Shown piece after piece: positions 52,606 through 61,266 of a stretch of DNA of 64,000 nucleotides. The DNA lies in NCBI GenBank assembly GCA_029959615.1, contig JASCOD010000008.1, positions 1-64,000 of the forward strand, written 5' to 3'. The notes under the pieces were generated by a model. It did no database searches. It saw nothing but the letters and a program-made list of their open reading frames with translations, and was not told the DNA's origin. Each line of letters opens with the position of its first letter. The first letter of the stretch is position 1. Origin of the DNA: Flavobacteriaceae bacterium PS02338 (GTDB taxonomy: Bacteria > Bacteroidota > Bacteroidia > Sphingobacteriales > Sphingobacteriaceae). A program made the translations under genes and the position numbers.

Positions 52606-53730
52606 ATGACAAGCAAAGAAGTTGAAGATTTATTGAGTAAATACGAGCGTGGGTTGTGTAGTGAAGAGGAGATAGCTTGGATTGAAACATGGTATATTCA
52701 GTTAAATGAAGATAAAGAACTAGGTCTTCGTTTGGCGGATATTGAGGCATCCGAGTCTAGGATGATGAGGTCTTTAACTATTCAAGAAAGTCGTTCGGTA
52801 CCTTTATGGAAAAAAGTTTCCGTTGCCGCTTCTGTTTTATTGGTTGCTGCATTGGGCTACTACGCTTTACAGCGCAAGGAATTATCACAAGATGTAAATC
52901 ATGCGAATGTGGTTGAGGCGATACAGCCCGGAGGTAATAATGCAGTACTGATTTTGGCCGATGGTCGTCAGATCAATCTAGAAGAAACTGCAAAGGGCAA
53001 GTTGGCCGAAGAATCTGGTGTAAGCATTATTAAAAAGGCGTCTGGTGAGATTGTTTATGATATGCAAGGCACTAAAAATACTACTGCTGCACGGAGTGCC
53101 TATAATACTATAGCCACACCTCGTGGCGGCACTTATCAGGTGTTATTGGAAGACGGTTCTAAAGTTTGGCTCAATGCTGCTTCTAGTATTAAATTTCCGT
53201 CTGTGTTTGCTGCAACAGAACGTACGGTAGAATTACAGGGAGAGGCTTATTTTGAAATTGCAAAAAACAGTGCTCGTCCATTCACGGTAAAGGCACAAGG
53301 ACAATCTATCCAAGTATTGGGTACCAAATTTAACGTCAATAGTTATGCAGACGAGGCTAAGTTAACCACTACTTTGCTAGAAGGTAGCGTAAAAGTAGCT
53401 AACCAAGTTGGAAATCTTTTATTGAAGCCTGGGCAACAATCGCAGAGTACTATCCATCAAAAAATTACCATGAAAGAAGTAGAGGCAAATGAATTTCTGG
53501 CTTGGAAAGATGGCATGTTCAGTTTCCATAGGGCCGATCTGCAAACGGTATTGCGCCAGTTTGAGCGTTGGTATAATATAGAGGTAGCATTTGAGCAGGA
53601 TGTTCCAGAGATATTTTTTACTGGAAAGATTTATCGGAACTTAAATCTGGATGAAGCTTTAAGCAACCTCACCTTTTTGGGCGTAAGATTTAAAATAGAA
53701 AACCGAAACGTAACAGTTTTATCCAAATAA
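52606..53730 (+). CDS. FecR-family anti-sigma factor
   Basis: A 374-residue anti-sigma protein with one transmembrane segment (VAASVLLVAALGYYAL, about 71-86). The FecR domain shows YQVLLEDGSKVWLNAASSIK, VELQGEAYFEIAKN and VLGTKFNVNSY, and the C-terminal domain reads FERWYNIEVAFEQ. It heads the second SusCD operon on the plus strand. The sigma gene at 50135 is probably its partner. Confidence 0.93.
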   Translation: MTSKEVEDLLSKYERGLCSEEEIAWIETWYIQLNEDKELGLRLADIEASESRMMRSLTIQESRSVPLWKKVSVAASVLLVAALGYYALQRKELSQDVNHANVVEAIQPGGNNAVLILADGRQINLEETAKGKLAEESGVSIIKKASGEIVYDMQGTKNTTAARSAYNTIATPRGGTYQVLLEDGSKVWLNAASSIKFPSVFAATERTVELQGEAYFEIAKNSARPFTVKAQGQSIQVLGTKFNVNSYADEAKLTTTLLEGSVKVANQVGNLLLKPGQQSQSTIHQKITMKEVEANEFLAWKDGMFSFHRADLQTVLRQFERWYNIEVAFEQDVPEIFFTGKIYRNLNLDEALSNLTFLGVRFKIENRNVTVLSK

Positions 53731-53822
53731 ATTAAACAACTAACCAATCAACTAATCACTAACCTAAAAAAACTATGCTAAGAATACTCGTCATTTAAAC
53801 TAAGAAGTGGGTGGTTCATGAA

Positions 53823-53885
53823 TCCACGAAAGTGTTACTAGCACTTCCGTGGAAAATTGAGTTATCCCATCGGTATTTAAACCGA
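53823..53885 (+). promoter_or_regulatory. Leader hairpins before SusC
   Basis: tccacgaaagtg (53823) pairs with cacttccgtgga (53842) with one mismatch, and tcggtatttaaaccga (53870-53885) is a second palindrome. Both stand in the 203-base leader between FecR and SusC, where Bacteroidota SusCD operons often carry stem-loops that affect expression. No function is shown here. Confidence 0.5.
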
Positions 53886-53933
53886 TAAATATTGATTATA
53901 GGCATAATCCATAACCCAACATTCACAAACTTA

Positions 53934-56900
53934 ATGAAATTTATCAAAAGTAATACAGAACACTCTGTACTGCAGAGGGGCTCGTATAAGCAAATTTTAC
54001 TCACTATGAGACTAGCAGCTTTATTGGTCGTTTTGTCAATAATGCAACTTAGTGCTAAAAGTTTCGGGCAAATCACCCTTAACATGCAAAAAGCCTCAAT
54101 TATAAAGTTAACCCAAGCTATTGAAGCACAAACAGGCTACGTGTTTCTTTATAATGAGGATAAGCTGCCCAATGGCAAAATTACTATCAACGTAAAAAAT
54201 GCTTCTATTAACGAAGTATTAGCTAAATATTTCAAGAAAGCGGGCTTAAGTTATCGCATCGTCGATAAAAACATTACACTGAAAAGTGCTGATGAAGAAG
54301 TGCCAACGGTTTACGAAATGTTCAGCTGGCAAAAATCAATCAATGTTCGCGGAACGGTAAAAGACACTTTAGGAAATGCACTTCCTCAAGTTAACGTAAA
54401 GTTAGAAACCAGTACCAAAACGACTTTAGAAGCGCCAGGAAGTTCCGAGATCAATAAAACTACGGTTACGCAAACTTCTACCCATACGGCCATTACCAAT
54501 GCAAGTGGTTTCTATTTATTGACCAATGTTCCAGAAGGAGCGGTCATTGTATTTTCGGCAGTAGGTTATGTGAGTAAGAGGGTAACTATTCCTTCTGGCG
54601 CACAAAAGGAATTGAACCAAACCATCAATGTGGTTTTGAAGCAAGAAGTGCTAGGTTTAAAAGAGGTAACTATCAACACCGGGGTGTATACACGTAAAGC
54701 AAACAGCTATACAGGATCAACATTGACCATTACTGGCGAAGAATTGAAAAAGGTAGGTAATGCTAATTTTTTCCAATCGTTAAGAAATATCTCGCCATCT
54801 ATGGTATTAGACAATTTCGTGGCGGGTTCTAACCCTAATACCATGCCTGATATCCAATTAAGAGGTACCTCTACTTTCCCAATTAATACTGATGACTTAG
54901 CTCCTGGTTTAAAGGGTAATTATGTGAAAAGTCCTAATGAGCCTTTATTCATTTTAGATGGTTTTGAAACTAGCGTAGAGCGTATTTTCGATTTAGACAT
55001 GAACAGAATCGAAAGTGTAACCATTTTGAAAGATGCTGCTTCTAAAGCATTGTATGGTGCTAAAGCAGCCAATGGTGTAATCGTTATTGAAACTAAAAAA
55101 TTAACCGCTGGTCGTGCAAGAGTAAGCTATAACAATTCGGTAGATTTAGAATTGCCAGACCTAACGAGTTACAATCTAACCAATTCTTTAGAAAAATTAG
55201 AAGCAGAGCGCATTGATGGAATGTACTCTCCTCAAACTCCTACGACTACTGCTGCAGATCAAATTGCTGCACAACAATTATATAATAGGCGTAAAAAGCT
55301 AGCTTTAGAAGGTTTAGATACTTATTGGATTGCTAAACCGCTACAAAATGGTGTGGGACAAAAGCATGCTTTAACGGTAGAAGTTGGTGGTTCTAATTTA
55401 AATAACGTTATAGATGTAGCTTATCGTAATGTAACTGGTGCCATGATTGGTTCAAAAAGAGAGAATATCTCAGGAAATGTAAGTACCTCATACCGTTTGA
55501 ATAACTTCTTGTTCCGTAACATCATGTCGGCAATTAGCAATAAAGCTGTTGAATCTCCTTATGGTACATTTTCCGACTATGTACAGATGAATCCTTATTG
55601 GAGAGCAGAAAATGTAGATGGAAGCATTCCATTTTATGCAGAGATAGGACCAACTGGTCTTCGCTATACCAATCCTTTGTATAATTCTACCATCAATTCT
55701 AATAATAGTACGCAGTATTTCAATTTTGTGAATAACTTCTATTTAGAATGGACGATGATGCCTGGTTTAAGGGCAACTACTAGATTAGGGATTGATGTGA
55801 AAAACAATAAAGCTGATGAGTTTTATCCAGCAGGACATACCAGATTTGAAAATTATCTTAGTGAAGAAATGTTGTTGCGAAAAGGTTCTTATCAAGTTAA
55901 CAATGGAAACCAGACTAATTTGTTAGGTGATTTAAACGTGAACTACTCCAAAGAGATCAATAAGCATGTCATTTTTGGAAATATTGGGTTCAATATCAGC
56001 GAGAATAAATCAACTGAGCTTATCCATGTCGTTGAAGGATTTCCAAGCGACAGGATGGAGAACATCATTTTCGCCCGTGATTATAAATTCGATTCTAGAC
56101 CTATAGGGTTGGATCTCGTTAGAAGAGAACTAGGCGTATTGGCAGCAGCATCTTACATGTATGATAACCGTTTCCTTTCTGATTTCACTTTCCGTAGCAA
56201 TGCTTCTTCACAATTTGGTGCAAACAAGAAATGGGCAAGTTTTTGGAGTTTAGGTTTAGGCTGGAATTTACATAACGAATCTTTCTTGAAAAGCACTAAC
56301 TTATTTAAAACTTTTAAATTAAGAGGTTCATTAGGTGCAACGGGAAATTCAAATTTTGCGACAAATAGAGCTATAGCTACTTACGAATATTATCAGAGTT
56401 CGCTTTATCAAAACTTTCCTGGTTCACATTTAGCAACTTTAGCTAACCCCGATTTACAATGGGAAAGTAAATTTGATTACAATGCCGGAGCAGATATCTC
56501 TATGGGCAAGTTAAACCTTCGTTTTGACTATTACCAAGCTTTTACAGAAAATTTAGTAGCAAATATTTCTACAGCACCGTCTACAGGTTTTGGTACGGTT
56601 AGTGATAATTTGGGTAAAGTAAAAAACAGCGGTGTGGAGTTATATGCTTCCTACATGGTGTTTAACAAAGGAGGTAATTTCTTAAGCTTAAATGTTGGTT
56701 TAGAGACCAATAAAAACCAAATTGTGCGCTTGTCTAATGCCATGAAAACATTTAATGAAAACATGGACAAAATTGCAGCAGATCAAGGGAATAGCACACC
56801 AGTGAAAAAATATGTGGATGGGATGTCTATGAATGCCATTTGGGTAGTGCCATCATTAGGGATTGACCCGGCTACTGGTAGAGAAATTTACGTAGATAGA

Positions 56901-57449
56901 AACGGCAATACTACTTACACTTGGAATGCTAGTGATATGATAGTAGGTGGCAATTCGAATCCTGATTATCAAGGAACTTTTGGTTTCTCTGGTGAATATA
57001 AAGGCATCGGTTTAAGTGTGGTGGCTCGTTATTTAGGCGGTGGCCAATTGTATAACCAAACTTTGGTAGATCGCGTAGAGAACGTTAATATGAACTACAA
57101 TGTAGATAAACGTGTATTGACTGGTAGGTGGAAAGCACCTGGCGATCAGGCATTATTTAAGCGTTTGGGTCAGTATAGTGTGCAAAATGAAAATGGTACT
57201 ACATCACCAGCAGATGAAAAAACTAGAGCCACTTCACGTTTTGTACAAGATCGTGACGAGATCGTGATTTCGGCAGTAAACTTATATTACTTGTTCAATC
57301 AGTCCTTTGTGAAGCGTTTGGGCATGGAAAGATTAAAAGTTGGCTTTAACATGAATGAACTGGCTACTTTCTCAACCATCAGGTTAGAACGTGGTACCAG
57401 TTATCCATTCGCCAGAACCTTATCATTCAACTTATCTGCAACGTTTTAA
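53934..57449 (+). CDS. SusC-family TonB-dependent receptor with STN domain
   Basis: About 1171 residues from the ATG at 53934 (MKFIKSNTEHSVLQRGSY). A signal peptide (LAALLVVLSIMQLSAKSFG) follows the long cytoplasmic start typical of SusC. The STN domain (KASIIKLTQAIEAQTGYVFL), a carboxypeptidase-like domain (VRGTVKDTLGNALPQVNVKL), a plug (IQLRGTSTFPINTDDLAPGL) and the SusC box ILKDAASKALYGAKAANGVI come next. The barrel ends FNLSATF. The carboxypeptidase-like domain has an insert of about 20 residues rich in Thr. It imports the ligand captured by the next gene product. Confidence 0.95.
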   Translation: MKFIKSNTEHSVLQRGSYKQILLTMRLAALLVVLSIMQLSAKSFGQITLNMQKASIIKLTQAIEAQTGYVFLYNEDKLPNGKITINVKNASINEVLAKYFKKAGLSYRIVDKNITLKSADEEVPTVYEMFSWQKSINVRGTVKDTLGNALPQVNVKLETSTKTTLEAPGSSEINKTTVTQTSTHTAITNASGFYLLTNVPEGAVIVFSAVGYVSKRVTIPSGAQKELNQTINVVLKQEVLGLKEVTINTGVYTRKANSYTGSTLTITGEELKKVGNANFFQSLRNISPSMVLDNFVAGSNPNTMPDIQLRGTSTFPINTDDLAPGLKGNYVKSPNEPLFILDGFETSVERIFDLDMNRIESVTILKDAASKALYGAKAANGVIVIETKKLTAGRARVSYNNSVDLELPDLTSYNLTNSLEKLEAERIDGMYSPQTPTTTAADQIAAQQLYNRRKKLALEGLDTYWIAKPLQNGVGQKHALTVEVGGSNLNNVIDVAYRNVTGAMIGSKRENISGNVSTSYRLNNFLFRNIMSAISNKAVESPYGTFSDYVQMNPYWRAENVDGSIPFYAEIGPTGLRYTNPLYNSTINSNNSTQYFNFVNNFYLEWTMMPGLRATTRLGIDVKNNKADEFYPAGHTRFENYLSEEMLLRKGSYQVNNGNQTNLLGDLNVNYSKEINKHVIFGNIGFNISENKSTELIHVVEGFPSDRMENIIFARDYKFDSRPIGLDLVRRELGVLAAASYMYDNRFLSDFTFRSNASSQFGANKKWASFWSLGLGWNLHNESFLKSTNLFKTFKLRGSLGATGNSNFATNRAIATYEYYQSSLYQNFPGSHLATLANPDLQWESKFDYNAGADISMGKLNLRFDYYQAFTENLVANISTAPSTGFGTVSDNLGKVKNSGVELYASYMVFNKGGNFLSLNVGLETNKNQIVRLSNAMKTFNENMDKIAADQGNSTPVKKYVDGMSMNAIWVVPSLGIDPATGREIYVDRNGNTTYTWNASDMIVGGNSNPDYQGTFGFSGEYKGIGLSVVARYLGGGQLYNQTLVDRVENVNMNYNVDKRVLTGRWKAPGDQALFKRLGQYSVQNENGTTSPADEKTRATSRFVQDRDEIVISAVNLYYLFNQSFVKRLGMERLKVGFNMNELATFSTIRLERGTSYPFARTLSFNLSATF

Positions 57450-57458
57450 TTGAATAAC

Positions 57459-58931
57459 ATGAAACTAAATCATAAAATTATACTCGCTATATTATTGGTT
57501 GCATTGGGGGCTAGTTCTTGTAAAAAAGGCTGGCTTGATGTGACTTCATCTTCAGAAATTAGGGCTGAGGAGCAGTTTTCGTCTGAGGCTGGATTTAAAG
57601 ATGCTTTAATAGGGGTGTATATCGGTATGACCGATCGACAATTGTATGCAAGTCAACTGACTTGGGGTGCATTGGATTTAATCTCCCATCAATATCAAGC
57701 TTACAGTCTTGAAGGAGCAATATATTATCAATTTCAAAATCATAACTATCGCGGTGTGAGGTCTACCCCTCAGGTAGATGCCATTTGGAATAAGACTTAT
57801 AATGTAATTGCTAACATCAATAACGCTTTAAGCTATATCGATAAAAATAAGGATGTACTTCATGCTGTGAGCCATTCGATCATTAAAGGAGAATTATTAG
57901 GCTTAAGAGCTTATCTGCATTTCGACTTAATGAGGCTTTATGGTTACGGAAACATAGCTAACCGTGCCGATTTAACAGGTAAATTAGCTATACCTTATGT
58001 AAAAGAGTTTAATAAAAATGCTACTCCACAGTTATCGTATCCAGAAACCTTTGCTTTACTGTTAAATGACATCAATGCGGCAAGCCAATTGCTGAAAGAA
58101 GACCCGATTTTTAACAATCCCAAAAAGCCTGCTACTTATTATGCAGAGGTTAACCGTGATGGTTTCTTTAATCAACGTGAGCAGCGGATGAATTATTATG
58201 CCGTGAATGGTTTAAAGGCAAGAGTACTACAGTGGATGGGTGGCACGCAAAATCTGGCAAATGCGGCAATAGCAGCAGAAGAAGTAATCCAATACAGTGG
58301 TAAAAACTTTGCCGTATCAACTTCTGCAGCCTCCGATCCTCGTTTGTATGTGGAGCATTTATTTAATTTAAATGTGATCGGTTTGATAGACATCGTGAAC
58401 GGGTTTTTGAATGGTACTGACGTTGCAGATGCAAATGCATTGTTAATCGCACCCGCAACTGCGCAAACGTTATATGAAACCTCAAATCCTAATATAGGTT
58501 TGGTCGATATCCGTTACAACACCTTGTTAGCAAGCGAAAATAGAGGGATGGTGAGTATTAAGCTTCGACAGGTGGCTGAATATCATCCGACTAAAAATAT
58601 CATACCTCTAATGAAATTGCCAGAGATGTATTACATCGCGGCCGAAAACTATATCAATACTAATCTCTCTAAGGCAATAGATTATTTAAATACCGTTCGT
58701 ACTGCTAGAGGTATTATTCAAGCCATTCCAGCTAATGCTACACTTACCCAAGTTAAAGAAGAATTAACCAAAGAATATCGCAAAGAATATGTTAGCGAGG
58801 GACAGCTATTTTATTATTATAAACGTTTGGGTTTTGCAACTATGCCTAACTATTCAGTTCCGGCTACTGATGCAATTTATATGTTGCCATATCCTCAAGC
58901 AGAGTTTGAATTTGGACAAAGAGTACAATAA
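57459..58931 (+). CDS. SusD/RagB-family nutrient-binding lipoprotein
   Basis: About 490 residues from the ATG at 57459 (TTG at 57450 rejected). A lipoprotein signal reads ILAILLVALGASSCKKGWLD. SusD features include LLGLRAYLHFDLMRLYGYGN and the C-terminal EYRKEYVSEGQLFYYYKRLG. It is the surface partner of the SusC encoded ten bases upstream. Confidence 0.92.
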   Translation: MKLNHKIILAILLVALGASSCKKGWLDVTSSSEIRAEEQFSSEAGFKDALIGVYIGMTDRQLYASQLTWGALDLISHQYQAYSLEGAIYYQFQNHNYRGVRSTPQVDAIWNKTYNVIANINNALSYIDKNKDVLHAVSHSIIKGELLGLRAYLHFDLMRLYGYGNIANRADLTGKLAIPYVKEFNKNATPQLSYPETFALLLNDINAASQLLKEDPIFNNPKKPATYYAEVNRDGFFNQREQRMNYYAVNGLKARVLQWMGGTQNLANAAIAAEEVIQYSGKNFAVSTSAASDPRLYVEHLFNLNVIGLIDIVNGFLNGTDVADANALLIAPATAQTLYETSNPNIGLVDIRYNTLLASENRGMVSIKLRQVAEYHPTKNIIPLMKLPEMYYIAAENYINTNLSKAIDYLNTVRTARGIIQAIPANATLTQVKEELTKEYRKEYVSEGQLFYYYKRLGFATMPNYSVPATDAIYMLPYPQAEFEFGQRVQ

Positions 58932-58935
58932 AATA

Positions 58936-59679
58936 ATGATGATGAATATTAAAAATCGTTTTAGCCTAATCGTCATAGTGATGGTAGGCATTGTATTGCA
59001 AGGATGCAAGAAAAAAGACATCGCTGGTTTCTCAGCAACGCCAGCAGTTAATTTTACCACTGCTTCAACAGTTTATTCATTTATGTCTAATCCACAGGCC
59101 GAGTATATCCAAGAGATAGAGGTGAAAATAATGGGCGATTCGGCGAATGTAGATCGTACTTTTTCTGCGCAAGTGGTAGCTGATGCCAGTACTACCGCAA
59201 CACCTGCTCAATATGAAATTATTGGCGGGCTAGTTAAGAAAGGAAGTTTTCTGGGAAAGCTTTCTGTTAAAGTGAAGAACAGTGCCGAGTTGAATACCAA
59301 AGAGGTATTTGTAAAATTAAAACTAGTTGATGGTAATGATTTTAAGGCAGGTAATAAAGAAACCAATACATTTTTATTGGGCTGGACCAACAAAATTGTA
59401 GTACCAACTACTTGGACTTATTACAATATCTTTTTTGCCACCAAAAGTACGGCAGTTTATCGTTTAATTCTGCAAACTACTGGCATAGCTAGTTTAACGG
59501 CTGCACAATATCAGGCGATGGGTGGGGAAGCCGCTGCAGTTGCTGCAGGTACAAAATTTGGTGATTATGTGAAGCAATATAATTTGGATCATCCAAACGA
59601 TCCTTTAAGACATGATGATGGTACTGCGGCTGGCCAATTGATTGTTCCTAAATACTATACGAAATCTAAATACAACTAA
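58936..59679 (+). CDS. DUF4843-type surface lipoprotein
   Basis: About 247 residues from ATG 58936; an upstream in-frame start lies within SusD and is rejected. The lipobox is IVLQGCKKKD. The mature part shows Ig-like strand patterns (AVNFTTASTVYSFMS; RTFSAQVVADASTTATPAQY) as in the DUF4843 proteins that follow SusD in many loci. Ends with a short acidic tail. It is probably a surface-exposed ligand-binding accessory protein. Confidence 0.75.
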   Translation: MMMNIKNRFSLIVIVMVGIVLQGCKKKDIAGFSATPAVNFTTASTVYSFMSNPQAEYIQEIEVKIMGDSANVDRTFSAQVVADASTTATPAQYEIIGGLVKKGSFLGKLSVKVKNSAELNTKEVFVKLKLVDGNDFKAGNKETNTFLLGWTNKIVVPTTWTYYNIFFATKSTAVYRLILQTTGIASLTAAQYQAMGGEAAAVAAGTKFGDYVKQYNLDHPNDPLRHDDGTAAGQLIVPKYYTKSKYN

Positions 59680-59680
59680 C

Positions 59681-61246
59681 ATGAAGATTAAAAATATATT
59701 ATATCTAGCAACAACTATTTTTGGGCTATTGTTTGCAATGTCCTGTAAAAAAGACTTAAGTACGCTGGATGTAAATCCTATAGCAGGTGTAACGGTAGAT
59801 AAAGAAGGAACGACTATCTTATCTGTAACACAGTTCGACAAATTGATCATTAATCCAAAAATTGATTTTAATGGTGTTGACGAAAGTAGATTTTCTTATC
59901 AATGGAGGGTAAATTTAGCATATAATGATACAGTTTCTAAAGTATTGAGTAATACAAAAAACTTGAATGCTGAAATTTCCATGGTTCCAACTGGGGCGAA
60001 CCAGTTCTATGCTTTAGCTTTTATTGCTACTGATAAAGAGAACGGTTTAAAGCACATTACCTATTGGCCGTTATCCGTATTAAGTTCTATTGGCGAAGGT
60101 TTGGTTATTGCTTCTACGAGTGATGGCTTGAATACAGATTTAGGACATATCATGTCTCCGTTGGTAACTCCTAACTATACTAACGAAAGGGTTAAGCTAA
60201 AAATTTATTCTGGAGCTAATAATAAGACCATTCCAGGTTTGGTGAAGCAAATGCGTTTTACGGGTGCGCTTAGGTTGGTGCCGAGAGGAACGGTAAACAC
60301 TTTATTTGCGATCACTGATAATAGTATGACGAGGATCAATACGGTTGATTTTAGTTTAGTAGGTCAAAATGATGCGCTATTTTATACTCCTAAAACTACC
60401 TATAATTTTCAATATATTACAGGCAAAAGCCAAGCTGATTTATTTATAGAAGGTGGTAAATTGTCTCTTGCTTATCATGCGATTAGTGATAAAATTGGAA
60501 TCCCATTTGATTACCAAGCCACTATTCCAGGTATTGTTGCGTTAAACCGTACCCTCAATACAGACGGTGTTGCTTTTAACTTTTATGAAGAAACAAAGGG
60601 CCAATTTATGTACGTTCCGGCGCTGGCAACTATTACTTCGCTAGATCGTAATCTTTACGCCCACCCAAACCAGCCTGCGGCGGTATTTAATTCTGGAAAC
60701 TTACCGAACAAAATAAACCTTGCTGCTGGTGCAGGTATGAATGAAGATTTTGTTCATGTGTTAAAAGATAAAACTACGGCGAACGTAAATTTGTATGTGT
60801 TTGATAAAGGAGTTTATACTGGAGGTGCGCCGACAGCTCCAGCACCAAAAGCTAACTTCGATTTAAGCGCTGCTCCTGGTATTGCCCAAGCTACCAACTT
60901 TGTGGTTTTAGATAACCAACGAGTAATTTATTATACTTCAGGCAATAAGATTTATGCCATTTTATACGGCGGCGCTACCCCGATTTTCGAAGAACGCTAT
61001 ACTGTAGCTGCTGGAGAGAGCATCACTACTTTGCAGATTTACCAACAAAGCGATTATCCTTGGGGCTCAGCTTTCCTGCCGGGTAATAACAATCAGTTAG
61101 TGATGTCTACTTATAGCGGTACTGCCGGTACAGGTAAAGTATACATTTTACCAATGATTAACCTTGGCGTAGGTAACATTAACCAAGCTGCAATTAAAAC
61201 TTTTACTGGTTTTGATAGAGTAACTGCTATTACTGCCAACAAATAA
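59681..61246 (+). CDS. PKD-like family lipoprotein
   Basis: About 521 residues from ATG 59681, one base after the previous stop codon. The lipobox is LLFAMSCKKDLS. An N-terminal Ig/PKD-like part (KIDFNGVDESRFSYQWRVNL) is followed by a beta-rich part (LGHIMSPLVTPNYTNERVKL) that may be a propeller. Such proteins follow DUF4843 lipoproteins in SusCD loci and are predicted to be surface-exposed ligand binders. Substrate unknown. Confidence 0.75.
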   Translation: MKIKNILYLATTIFGLLFAMSCKKDLSTLDVNPIAGVTVDKEGTTILSVTQFDKLIINPKIDFNGVDESRFSYQWRVNLAYNDTVSKVLSNTKNLNAEISMVPTGANQFYALAFIATDKENGLKHITYWPLSVLSSIGEGLVIASTSDGLNTDLGHIMSPLVTPNYTNERVKLKIYSGANNKTIPGLVKQMRFTGALRLVPRGTVNTLFAITDNSMTRINTVDFSLVGQNDALFYTPKTTYNFQYITGKSQADLFIEGGKLSLAYHAISDKIGIPFDYQATIPGIVALNRTLNTDGVAFNFYEETKGQFMYVPALATITSLDRNLYAHPNQPAAVFNSGNLPNKINLAAGAGMNEDFVHVLKDKTTANVNLYVFDKGVYTGGAPTAPAPKANFDLSAAPGIAQATNFVVLDNQRVIYYTSGNKIYAILYGGATPIFEERYTVAAGESITTLQIYQQSDYPWGSAFLPGNNNQLVMSTYSGTAGTGKVYILPMINLGVGNINQAAIKTFTGFDRVTAITANK

Positions 61247-61266
61247 AAGCACAAGAACACACACAA